Below the pieces are notes generated by a model. That model searched no databases. It saw nothing but the letters and a program-made list of their open reading frames with translations, and had not been told where the DNA came from. A stretch of DNA of 8,509 nucleotides from contig HF996719.1 in NCBI GenBank assembly GCA_000433335.1, positions 1 to 8,509 on the forward strand. The letters are read 5' to 3'. Below, in pieces: positions 1 to 4,938 of the stretch. The first letter of the stretch is position 1, and the number at the start of each line of letters is the position of its first letter. This DNA comes from Clostridium sp. CAG:1219. GTDB taxonomy: Bacteria > Bacillota > Clostridia > TANB77 > CAG-465. A program made the translations under genes and the position numbers.

Positions 1-219
1 AACTGTATTTTCTATAGCTTCTTTTTTTGATCTCTCAAACATATTTTTTAACGCCTGAATAAGTGCAAAGCCTGAAAACAGCATAAAAATTGAATAAGAT
101 AAAAATTGAAATATTAATCCTCTATATATTATAAGTAAAATTCCAACTATAAAAAATCCTATTCCTTCTAATAATATAAAAGATACATCAAAATACTTTT
201 GTGATAATTTTTTATTCAT
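1..219 (-). CDS. Small integral membrane protein, N-terminal part (possibly DUF308/HdeD-like)
   Basis: The first 73 codons of a gene that runs off the left edge of the window; they are open throughout. The ATG at 219-217 overlaps the miaB stop (TAA at 214-212), giving an 8-nt overlap that suggests co-transcription and translational coupling with miaB. A weak purine-rich site (AAAGGGAAAA) lies upstream, inside the end of miaB. The visible protein has a short polar N-terminus (MNKKLSQKYFD), a hydrophobic segment at about residues 13-32, a second at about 36-58, and then a charged stretch (FERSKKEAIEN). Two closely spaced helices with glycines resemble the short repeats of the DUF308/HdeD membrane family, but too little is visible to assign it. 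The function is unknown. I am confident that it is a real gene because of the start/stop overlap and the open frame, and not confident of the family. Confidence 0.6.
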   Translation of the reverse strand, partial: MNKKLSQKYFDVSFILLEGIGFFIVGILLIIYRGLIFQFLSYSIFMLFSGFALIQALKNMFERSKKEAIENTV

Positions 220-1585
220 CTATTTTTCCCTTTAAATACCATAAGTGTTCGCTTATTATTTTTATTTTTTGTATTGTTCCTATATATGAATCAGCTGCCT
301 CAAAAATTACTGTTTTGTTAGAACTTGTTCTTCCAGTATAAAGTTTATCATTATTTTTGCTCTTTCCTTCAACAAGTACTTTTTGAATAGTTCCTATGTA
401 CTTTTTATTAAGCTTTGGCAAATTACTTTCATAAAGATGTTTTAATTCTTCTAATCTATCTACTTTTTCCTCATATTTTGTATCATCTTTAATATTTGCT
501 GCTACAGTTCCCTCTCTTTTTGAGTATATAAACATATATATTTGATCATATTCAACCCTTTTTACTACATCTAAAGTTTCTTCAAAATCCTCTCTTGTTT
601 CACCAGGAAATCCTACTATTATATCTGTTGAAAATGATATATTACCATCTGCTTTTTTTAGTTTTTCAACTATTTTTAAGTAATCCTCTTTGGTGTACTT
701 TCTATTCATTTCTTTTAAAATTTTTGTACTACCTGATTGAAGCGGAAGATGTATCTGTCTTGCTATTTTCGTTGATTTGGCAATTGTATCTATTAATTCA
801 TCACTAAAATCTTTTGGATGAGGAGACATAAATCTTATAATTTCAATTCCGTCTATTTTCTCAATTTCCCTTAATAATTTTGGAAAATTAGTTTCATCTT
901 TTAAATCATTTCCATATGAATTAACATTTTGGCCAAGTAGCATTATTTCTTTATATCCTTTTTGTGCAAGTTCCTCTACATCGTTTACTATATCTTGGAT
1001 TTTTCTACTATGCTCTCTTCCCCTTACATATGGTACAATACAATATGAACAAAAGTTATTACATCCATATATTATACTTACACTTGCTTTATATTTATCA
1101 TTATATACTACAGGTACTCCCTCAATAATTTCATTATCTATATCATAATATTCTATTTTATCCTTTTTATTAAACATTGCATTATATAATTTTCTTGGAA
1201 GCTTTTGCATCGAATTTGTTCCAAGTACAACATCAACCCAATTATATGAATTTATTATCTTTTCTATAATATGCTTTTGTTGTGTCATACATCCAACTAC
1301 AACTATATAAAAATCTTTCTTATTACTTTTTCTGTTTTTTAAAAATCCTAGTCTACCAAATAAGGTATTTTCAGCATTTTCTCTTACACAACATGTATTA
1401 AATAAAACTATATTTGCATCATCTTCACTTTCTGACTTTTTAAATCCCATATTCTCAAAAATTCCTGCATATTTTAAAGAGTCATTTTCATTCATTTGAC
1501 ATCCCATAGTATCTATATAATAAGTCATGTTTTTTCCATTAATATTTTCTTTTATTTTTTTAGTATAATCACTTGTGAATCTCAT
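212..1585 (-). CDS. miaB: MiaB, tRNA-2-methylthio-N6-dimethylallyladenosine synthase (radical SAM methylthiotransferase)
   Basis: Adds a methylthio group to C2 of i6A37 in tRNAs that read UNN codons, giving ms2i6A37, which steadies codon-anticodon pairing. It is a cytoplasmic enzyme with two [4Fe-4S] clusters that uses S-adenosylmethionine. The 457 residues match the family length. The N-terminal MTTase (UPF0004) domain carries the three auxiliary-cluster cysteines: C29 in TMGCQMN, C65 in NTCCVRENAE and C99 in VVGCMTQQ. The radical SAM CxxxCxxC motif follows at C175, C179 and C182 (YGCNNFCSYC). A TRAM RNA-binding domain occupies about residues 388-455. NTCCVRENAE together with GRLGFL points to MiaB rather than MtaB or RimO. 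The ATG at 1585 follows an AGGTGG site (1595-1590) and lies just below a good promoter. miaA, the isopentenyl transferase that makes the substrate, is not in the window. Confidence 0.97.
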   Translation of the reverse strand: MRFTSDYTKKIKENINGKNMTYYIDTMGCQMNENDSLKYAGIFENMGFKKSESEDDANIVLFNTCCVRENAENTLFGRLGFLKNRKSNKKDFYIVVVGCMTQQKHIIEKIINSYNWVDVVLGTNSMQKLPRKLYNAMFNKKDKIEYYDIDNEIIEGVPVVYNDKYKASVSIIYGCNNFCSYCIVPYVRGREHSRKIQDIVNDVEELAQKGYKEIMLLGQNVNSYGNDLKDETNFPKLLREIEKIDGIEIIRFMSPHPKDFSDELIDTIAKSTKIARQIHLPLQSGSTKILKEMNRKYTKEDYLKIVEKLKKADGNISFSTDIIVGFPGETREDFEETLDVVKRVEYDQIYMFIYSKREGTVAANIKDDTKYEEKVDRLEELKHLYESNLPKLNKKYIGTIQKVLVEGKSKNNDKLYTGRTSSNKTVIFEAADSYIGTIQKIKIISEHLWYLKGKIDE

Positions 1586-1606
1586 TTTACCACCTTTTTC
1601 TCTAAA

Positions 1607-1635
1607 ATTTTACCATTTTATCGCTAAATAGTCAA
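1607..1635 (-). promoter_or_regulatory. Sigma-A promoter of miaB
   Basis: On the minus strand, TTGACT (1635-1630) is followed by a 17-nt spacer and TAAAAT (1612-1607). A TGG triplet directly before the -10 gives an extended -10 form. The predicted start at about 1600 leaves a short leader of about 15 nt that contains the AGGTGG ribosome-binding site. It is back to back with the promoter of the plus-strand gene, and about 57 nt separate the two -35 boxes. Confidence 0.7.
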
Positions 1636-1692
1636 TATTTTACGTATTCTATTATAAGTTGTATTACAATTGTGTTACATATATTTTAAATA

Positions 1693-1738
1693 TTGACATT
1701 TTTGTTTTTTTTATGTATTATATTATTAATATAGGAGG
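1693..1738 (+). promoter_or_regulatory. Sigma-A promoter and ribosome-binding site of the FxLYD-like membrane protein gene
   Basis: A perfect TTGACA (1693-1698) is followed by a 17-nt spacer and TATTAT (1716-1721). The predicted transcription start, near 1728, is only about 17 nt before the ATG. A perfect AGGAGG (1733-1738) lies 6 nt upstream of the ATG at 1745. This is one of the strongest-looking promoters in the window, so the gene is probably well expressed under ordinary growth. Confidence 0.75.
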
Positions 1739-1744
1739 TTAAAT

Positions 1745-2344
1745 ATGGAAGAAACTAAAGCAAAAAAAGAACAAAAAAAAGAAACAAAATCAAGAGGTAA
1801 AATTGATAAAAAGACAAATGAAAGAAGAATGATGATTTTTCGCATTATTCTTATAGTTATCGTTGTACTTTCTTGTATTATAGCATTTTTAATGCTAGCA
1901 AAATCAAGAGGAATTTTTAATTTTAGTAAAGAAAATACTGAAAATGTAAATTTAGACGATGTGGTAAAACAAAATGAAGATGGAACAAAATCTAATACAA
2001 GTAAAAAATTAACAGAAACAAAGAAAATGATGGGATTTGAATTTTCAAATATATCTTTAACTTATGAAAAAGACGATACTTCTGAATATTTTACTAGATT
2101 TTTTGCAACAGTAAAAAATGAAACTGGTTCAAAAAATGAAGGATTGCCTATAACATTAAACTTTGTAGATGTAAATGGAGAAACTCTATTCTCTATGGGT
2201 GCATATATTTCTGAAACTGAAAATGGTGATTCAACTGATGTTGAAGCTATAATATATGAAGATTTTACAAAATGTTATGACTTTAATGTTGAAAAATTGG
2301 AAGAAAATCAGGAAGTAGAGACACCAGTTACATCTGGTGATTAG
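1745..2344 (+). CDS. Single-pass membrane protein with FxLYD-like extracytoplasmic domain
   Basis: A 199-residue protein of unknown function. Residues 1-28 are extremely basic and polar (Lys-, Glu- and Arg-rich), so they should stay in the cytoplasm. Residues 29-53 are a single strongly hydrophobic segment (core FRIILIVIVVLSCIIAFLM) with no signal-peptidase or lipobox cysteine pattern, so it is probably an uncleaved N-terminal anchor. A polar, low-complexity linker follows (about 60-95), then a compact domain (about 97-185). That domain has the rhythm of FxLYD or similar Ig-like domains: a start near FEFSNISLTY, the core FFATVKNETG, then ITLNFVDVNGETL and a late YDFNVEKL strand. The tail is acidic. 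FxLYD-type domains occur in many Firmicute surface proteins and are probably binding or structural modules. It is transcribed alone, divergent from miaB, and closed by a terminator. The family call rests on pattern only. Confidence 0.85.
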   Translation: MEETKAKKEQKKETKSRGKIDKKTNERRMMIFRIILIVIVVLSCIIAFLMLAKSRGIFNFSKENTENVNLDDVVKQNEDGTKSNTSKKLTETKKMMGFEFSNISLTYEKDDTSEYFTRFFATVKNETGSKNEGLPITLNFVDVNGETLFSMGAYISETENGDSTDVEAIIYEDFTKCYDFNVEKLEENQEVETPVTSGD

Positions 2345-2348
2345 AAAA

Positions 2349-2381
2349 AAAAGGAAAACATAAATTTTATGTTTTCCTTTT
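2349..2381. terminator. Bidirectional intrinsic terminator between convergent genes
   Basis: A perfect 11-bp stem (2353-2363 with 2367-2377, core GGAAAACATAA) closes a 3-nt loop and is extended by A:T pairs on both sides. A run of A (2345-2352) lies on the left and a T-rich run (2378-2386) on the right, so the hairpin has a U-tract whichever strand is transcribed. It sits between the stop codons of the plus-strand membrane protein gene (2344) and the minus-strand 169-residue gene (2385). Confidence 0.88.
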
Positions 2382-2384
2382 CTT

Positions 2385-2894
2385 TTATTCTAGGACGTAT
2401 TTTATCCGCTTATCTTCCTCCCCATTCTCATCAAAAATTGTGAGTGATATAAATCGGCGACTACAAATTTTAATTAAAAAAGTGCCATCCTCATACACCT
2501 CTGGTATTTTTATTACTTCACCGGCTGCTTTTCCTTCTCTTTCAAATTTAAGATTTGGCAGTAGTGACATATAATCCTTTTCTGCTTCACTCAAACCCAA
2601 ATCTATTTCAACAGAAAATGGTTTACATTTCTTCATCTCCAGTGAAAATACCTTTTTAAAACACTCCAATTCATTAAAGTATTCATACAGTGCATACTCA
2701 TGTCTTTCGGTAAAGAAACTTACGTATATAACATTTTTGTTCTCAAAAACTGCATAGTCTTCTATACCTGAAACAAACGGCATATTATATCCGTACCGTA
2801 TAAGTGCGTATCCGTCTGGTCTTTTTTCAAAGGTATAGTCTATATCTTTGGTAATTTGTCTTCTTTCTCCTAATGTATTAAATAATACTTTCAT
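2385..2894 (-). CDS. Hypothetical soluble protein, 169 residues, family not recognised
   Basis: I do not recognise this protein. It has no signal peptide, no membrane segment, no nucleotide-binding loop and no clustered cysteines (three scattered: C78, C90, C144). It mixes acidic and aromatic residues (YGYNMPF, EDYAVF, YALYEYFNELECF) with likely beta strands (NVIYVSFF, GTFLIKI, RFISLTIFD). This suggests a small alpha/beta or beta-rich cytoplasmic domain. The ATG at 2894 is supported by GAAGGA (2906-2901) at normal spacing. The gene has its own near-consensus promoter and a perfect palindrome at the predicted transcription start, and it ends at a bidirectional terminator, so it is a single-gene unit. 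It appears several-fold richer in CpG than miaB by rough count, which may hint at different ancestry. Coding is well supported; the function is open. Confidence 0.82.
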   Translation of the reverse strand: MKVLFNTLGERRQITKDIDYTFEKRPDGYALIRYGYNMPFVSGIEDYAVFENKNVIYVSFFTERHEYALYEYFNELECFKKVFSLEMKKCKPFSVEIDLGLSEAEKDYMSLLPNLKFEREGKAAGEVIKIPEVYEDGTFLIKICSRRFISLTIFDENGEEDKRIKYVLE

Positions 2895-2923
2895 GTTTTA
2901 TCCTTCTTTCAAATTATTGATTT

Positions 2924-2938
2924 AAGTTAAATTAACTT
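2924..2938. repeat. Perfect palindrome (candidate operator) at the predicted start of the 169-residue gene
   Basis: AAGTTAA (2924-2930), one central base, then TTAACTT (2932-2938): a perfect 7+1+7 inverted repeat. A one-base centre cannot form a good RNA hairpin, so a DNA site for a dimeric repressor fits better. It lies just downstream of the -10 box (2953-2948), around positions +3 to +18 of the predicted transcript, where a bound protein would block initiation. No regulator gene is visible in the window. Confidence 0.35.
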
Positions 2939-2947
2939 TACATAATT

Positions 2948-2976
2948 ATTATAACATATTCTATTAATATTTGCAA
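2948..2976 (-). promoter_or_regulatory. Extended -10 sigma-A promoter of the 169-residue gene
   Basis: On the minus strand, TTGCAA (2976-2971) is followed by a 17-nt spacer and a perfect TATAAT (2953-2948) preceded by TGT, giving an extended -10. The transcript should begin near 2941, leaving a leader of about 46 nt. The -35 box touches the U-tract of the efp terminator, so the two units are packed without spare sequence. Confidence 0.75.
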
Positions 2977-2977
2977 T

Positions 2978-3008
2978 AAAAAACTGTAAACATATAAGTT
3001 CACAGTTT
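2978..3008 (-). terminator. Intrinsic terminator of the infC-rpmI-rplT-efp operon
   Basis: On the minus strand, an 11-bp stem (3008-2998 with 2991-2981, sequence AAACTGTGAAC against GTTTACAGTTT with one G-U pair) closes a 6-nt loop and runs into six T (2983-2978). It starts 13 nt past the efp stop codon. Confidence 0.8.
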
Positions 3009-3021
3009 ATATTCTATTATA

Positions 3022-3579
3022 TTATACTCTTTCCATATATTCGCCAGTTCTAGTATCTATTCTAATTTTATCCCCTATTTCTACAAATATTGGAACATTA
3101 AAAGTAGCACCAGTTTCAACAGTACATGGTTTTGTTGTACCAGTTGAAGTACTTCCTTTTATACCTGGCTCTGTATAAGTAACTTCAAGTTCAACAAATG
3201 TTGGTGGTTCAACACCAAATACATTTCCTTTATAAGACAATACTTTAACATTCATGTTATCTATTAAATAAGGTAATGTATCTTCAATTGCTGTTTTATT
3301 TAATTCAATTTGTTCATATGTAGTAGTATCCATAAATGTATAGTTTTCACCATCATTATAAAGATATTGCATTTCTTGAATTGTTATTTGAGCTTCTTCA
3401 ACCTTTTCAGAAGGATTGAATGTTTTTTCTAAATTGCTTCCTGTTATAACATTTTTTAATTTAGTTCTTACGAAAGCTGCTCCTTTACCTGGTTTTACAT
3501 GTTGGAATTCAACAACTTTATATACGTTTCCATCCATTTCAAATGTAACGCCATTTCTAAAATCTCCTGCTAATATCAT
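3022..3579 (-). CDS. efp: Elongation factor P
   Basis: EF-P enters the ribosomal E site beside the P-site tRNA and relieves stalling at consecutive prolines. The 185 residues match the family length and its three beta-barrel domains: a KOW-like N-domain (about 1-63), an OB domain (about 66-128) and a second OB domain (about 130-185) with the typical end [17 protein letters not shown]. The loop that contacts the tRNA is KPGKGAAF, with Lys32 at the modified position. A Lys here fits lysine-based modification and excludes the EarP/Arg32 type; the modifying enzyme is not in the window. The ATG at 3579 follows AAGGAGGT (3592-3585), which overlaps the rplT stop codon, so efp is translationally and transcriptionally tied to rplT, with 11 nt between the genes. 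In many Firmicutes efp instead sits with a proline peptidase gene, so this placement is noteworthy. Confidence 0.98.
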   Translation of the reverse strand: MILAGDFRNGVTFEMDGNVYKVVEFQHVKPGKGAAFVRTKLKNVITGSNLEKTFNPSEKVEEAQITIQEMQYLYNDGENYTFMDTTTYEQIELNKTAIEDTLPYLIDNMNVKVLSYKGNVFGVEPPTFVELEVTYTEPGIKGSTSTGTTKPCTVETGATFNVPIFVEIGDKIRIDTRTGEYMERV

Positions 3580-3590
3580 AAGATACCTCC

Positions 3591-3938
3591 TTATTTTGTT
3601 ACTTTTTCTACTAATGCAGTAAATCCAGCTGGATCATTAACTGCCATTTCAGCAAGCATTTTTCTATTTATAGTTATATTTGATTTTTTAAGACCAGACA
3701 TAAATCTACTATATGTTGTTTTGTTTTGTCTTGCAGCAGCATTTATTCTTGCTATCCATAATTTTCTAAAATCTCTCTTTTTATTTCTTCTTCCTATATA
3801 TGCATACATCAATGATTTCATAACAGCTTGGTTTGCCATTCTAAACCTTATTGATTTTGCACCAAAATATCCTTTAGCTCTTTTAAGAACTTTGTTATGT
3901 CTTGCTCTTGTAGTAACTGCTCCTTTTACTCTTGCCAT
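3591..3938 (-). CDS. rplT: 50S ribosomal protein L20 (bL20)
   Basis: An early-assembling protein of the large subunit that binds 23S rRNA; in Bacillus it is also the repressor of its own operon through the infC leader. The 115 residues, the start [19 protein letters not shown] and the blocks [25 protein letters not shown] and YSRFMSGL are diagnostic. The long basic N-terminal helix (about 1-60) is the part that threads into rRNA; the globular C-terminal domain (about 61-115) is the part known to bind the leader RNA. It lies 35 nt after rpmI with a GGGAG-type ribosome-binding site. Confidence 0.98.
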   Translation of the reverse strand: MARVKGAVTTRARHNKVLKRAKGYFGAKSIRFRMANQAVMKSLMYAYIGRRNKKRDFRKLWIARINAAARQNKTTYSRFMSGLKKSNITINRKMLAEMAVNDPAGFTALVEKVTK

Positions 3939-3973
3939 ATTATTTTCTCTCCCTTCTTAGAATACCAAAACCA

Positions 3974-4171
3974 TTAAGCGTATGGTAATAATTTCTTAAC
4001 TGAATTTTTATTTGCACTATCAACATAAGATGATTGTTTTAGTGACATTTTTCTCTTTGAAGATTTTCCAGTTAATTTGTGTGCACGATTTGCAACATTT
4101 TTCTTAAATTTTCCAGTTCCTGTAACTGAAACTCTTTTTTTTGTACTACTATGTGATTTTATTTTTGGCAT
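3974..4171 (-). CDS. rpmI: 50S ribosomal protein L35 (bL35)
   Basis: A small, very basic large-subunit protein of 65 residues, the family's usual length. The start MPKIKSHSSTKKRV, the central RAHKLTGKSSKRKM and the end NKNSVKKLLPYA are characteristic. The ATG follows a perfect AAGGAGG at 7-nt spacing, within the 25 nt that separate it from infC. It belongs to the conserved infC-rpmI-rplT cluster, so its dosage should follow L20 feedback through the common leader. Confidence 0.98.
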   Translation of the reverse strand: MPKIKSHSSTKKRVSVTGTGKFKKNVANRAHKLTGKSSKRKMSLKQSSYVDSANKNSVKKLLPYA

Positions 4172-4196
4172 AATAATTCCTCCTTAAATTCTATAA

Positions 4197-4706
4197 TTAT
4201 TTTTGCTTTGGTGATAAAAACATTACTAGATTTTTACCTTCAACTTTAGCCGGTTTATCTATTTGGCATTCTCCTACCATCTCAATAAACCCATTCATAA
4301 TTTCTTTTCCTTGTTCAACAAAGTTAAGTTCTCTACCTCTAAAACGCATAGAAACTTTTACCTTATCTCCAGATGAAATAAATTTTGAAGCATTTTTAGC
4401 TTTAACTTCTAAGTCATGTTTATCGATATTTGGTGATAATCTAACTTCTTTAATTTCAGCTATTTTCTGTTTCTTTTTAGCTTCTTTAGCTTTCTTTATC
4501 ATTTCAAACTTAAATTTGCTATAATCTAGTATCTTACATACAGGATTATTTTCATTTGGTGAAACTAAAACTAAGTCAAGACCTTTTTCATATGCAAGTT
4601 CTATTGCATCTTTTGTCTTCATAACACCTAATTTTTGTCCATCTTCACTTATTACTTGAACTTCAGAAAATCTTATTTCTTCATTTAATAAAAAATCTTG
4701 TTTTAT
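4197..4706 (-). CDS. infC: Translation initiation factor IF-3, probably starting at an ATA codon
   Basis: IF3 binds the 30S subunit, prevents premature joining of 50S, and discriminates against non-canonical start codons and initiator mismatches. From the chosen start the protein is 169 residues. Its N-terminal domain has LLNEEIRFSEVQVI, LDLVLVSPN and PVCKILDYSKFKFE; a Lys-rich linker (KKAKEAKKKQK) joins it to the C-terminal domain with EIRLSPNI-like EVRLSPNIDKHDL, KVKVSMRFRGRE and the end KNLVMFLSPKQK. Start choice: upstream in frame are GTG codons at 4721 and 4715, but they flank or form part of the Shine-Dalgarno sequence TGGAGGTG (4720-4713) and have none of their own. The first codon at proper spacing (8 nt after GGAGG) is ATA at 4706-4704, giving M-KQDFLLNEEIR, which fits family N-termini. 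infC starts with rare AUU in E. coli and B. subtilis as part of IF3 autocontrol; ATA would serve the same role. Confidence 0.95.
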   Translation of the reverse strand: MKQDFLLNEEIRFSEVQVISEDGQKLGVMKTKDAIELAYEKGLDLVLVSPNENNPVCKILDYSKFKFEMIKKAKEAKKKQKIAEIKEVRLSPNIDKHDLEVKAKNASKFISSGDKVKVSMRFRGRELNFVEQGKEIMNGFIEMVGECQIDKPAKVEGKNLVMFLSPKQK

Positions 4707-4712
4707 AAAAAA

Positions 4713-4720
4713 CACCTCCA
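4713..4720 (-). promoter_or_regulatory. Shine-Dalgarno site that decides the infC start
   Basis: TGGAGGTG on the minus strand is a strong match to the anti-Shine-Dalgarno of 16S rRNA. The nearest downstream in-frame codons are TTT, TTT and ATA (4706-4704). No ATG, GTG or TTG lies at a usable distance, so the site points to ATA as the start. Confidence 0.75.
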
Positions 4721-4727
4721 CAAATAC

Positions 4728-4858
4728 AAAAAAAGATTGCTGTAAAACGCAACCTTCTCCTAAAAATACATATTCAGATATAAAAAAACATCATATTATA
4801 TTTTTTAACCTTACTAAGACATAACCGTAAGGTGAGAAGATCAACTCTACTTTACAGC
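4728..4858 (-). ncRNA. L20-type autoregulatory leader RNA of the infC operon
   Basis: The untranslated leader between the strong promoter and infC folds into nested helices, read here on the minus strand. The outermost P1 pairs GCTGTAAA (4858-4851) with TTTACAGC (4746-4739). P2 pairs CTTCTC (4839-4834) with GAGAAG (4759-4754) and can gain three outer pairs including G-U. P3 is the hairpin ACCTTAC...GTAAGGT (4833-4827 with 4814-4808) around a 12-nt loop. A U-tract follows P1. The position, size, the GTAGAG...CTTCTCACCTTAC segment and the terminal attenuator match the L20 leader of Firmicutes, in which ribosomal protein L20 binds a mimic of its 23S rRNA site and promotes premature termination. 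When L20 is in excess over rRNA, infC, rpmI, rplT and here also efp should be turned down. The family assignment is by pattern and context. Confidence 0.8.
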
Positions 4859-4861
4859 AAT
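4728..4861 (-). terminator. Attenuator formed by long-range pairing of the two ends of the infC leader
   Basis: The two arms are perfect complements over 11 bases in DNA: ATTGCTGTAAA (4861-4851) and TTTACAGCAAT (4746-4736). They are followed after one C by seven T (4734-4728). About 104 nt separate the arms, so this is a closing helix rather than a simple hairpin. Because transcription probably starts at 4858-4855, only 5-8 of the 11 pairs may exist in the RNA, so the terminator would depend on stabilisation by L20 or by the inner helices. Confidence 0.65.
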
Positions 4862-4862
4862 T

Positions 4863-4891
4863 ATTATACAACAATTATATAAAAAAGTCAA
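4863..4891 (-). promoter_or_regulatory. Strong sigma-A promoter of the infC-rpmI-rplT-efp operon
   Basis: On the minus strand, TTGACT (4891-4886) is followed by a 17-nt spacer and a perfect TATAAT (4868-4863), 11 of 12 consensus bases with ideal spacing. The predicted start at about 4858-4855 falls inside the first arm of the leader's closing helix. Confidence 0.85.
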
Positions 4892-4918
4892 CTATTTATT
4901 AAAATAATATTGTTTGTT

Positions 4919-4938
4919 TAATTATTTACAAATAATTA
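4919..4938. repeat. A/T-only inverted repeat overlapping the ylmH stop codon
   Basis: Perfect 9-base arms (TAATTATTT at 4919-4927 and AAATAATTA at 4930-4938) surround two central bases. The repeat covers the ylmH stop (4938-4936). As RNA it would make a weak A-U hairpin with no U-tract on the minus strand, so it is at best a poor terminator. No better one separates ylmH from the infC promoter. Confidence 0.3.

Noticed and set aside
595..807. A plus-strand open frame of 70 codons inside miaB
   Set aside because: It is antisense to a certain gene, rich in Leu, Phe and Tyr as expected from the complement of A/T-rich coding sequence, and matches nothing I recognise.
3416..3622. A plus-strand open frame of 68 codons across the efp-rplT junction
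   Set aside because: It is antisense to efp and the end of rplT, with no promoter or ribosome-binding site of its own; its hydrophobic look comes from the complement.
3721..3960. A plus-strand open frame of 79 codons opposite rplT
   Set aside because: It is an antisense shadow of a Lys/Arg-rich ribosomal protein gene, which gives an apparently membrane-like translation.
3939..3995. A possible hairpin between rpmI and rplT (ACCAT...ATGGT)
   Set aside because: The stem is only five base pairs with a 7-nt loop and no U-tract, and the conserved operon continues through it.
4719..4721. GTG as the infC start, giving a 174-residue protein
   Set aside because: This GTG overlaps the Shine-Dalgarno sequence itself and has no upstream site; the extra residues EVFFI are not typical of IF3 N-termini.
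4722..4862. A T-box or metabolite riboswitch in the infC leader
   Set aside because: No T-box bulge motif or known aptamer core is visible; gene context and the helix set fit the L20 leader.
4893..4935. A terminator or small gene between ylmH and the infC promoter
   Set aside because: Only A/T-only repeats without a U-tract are present, and no open frame has a ribosome-binding site.
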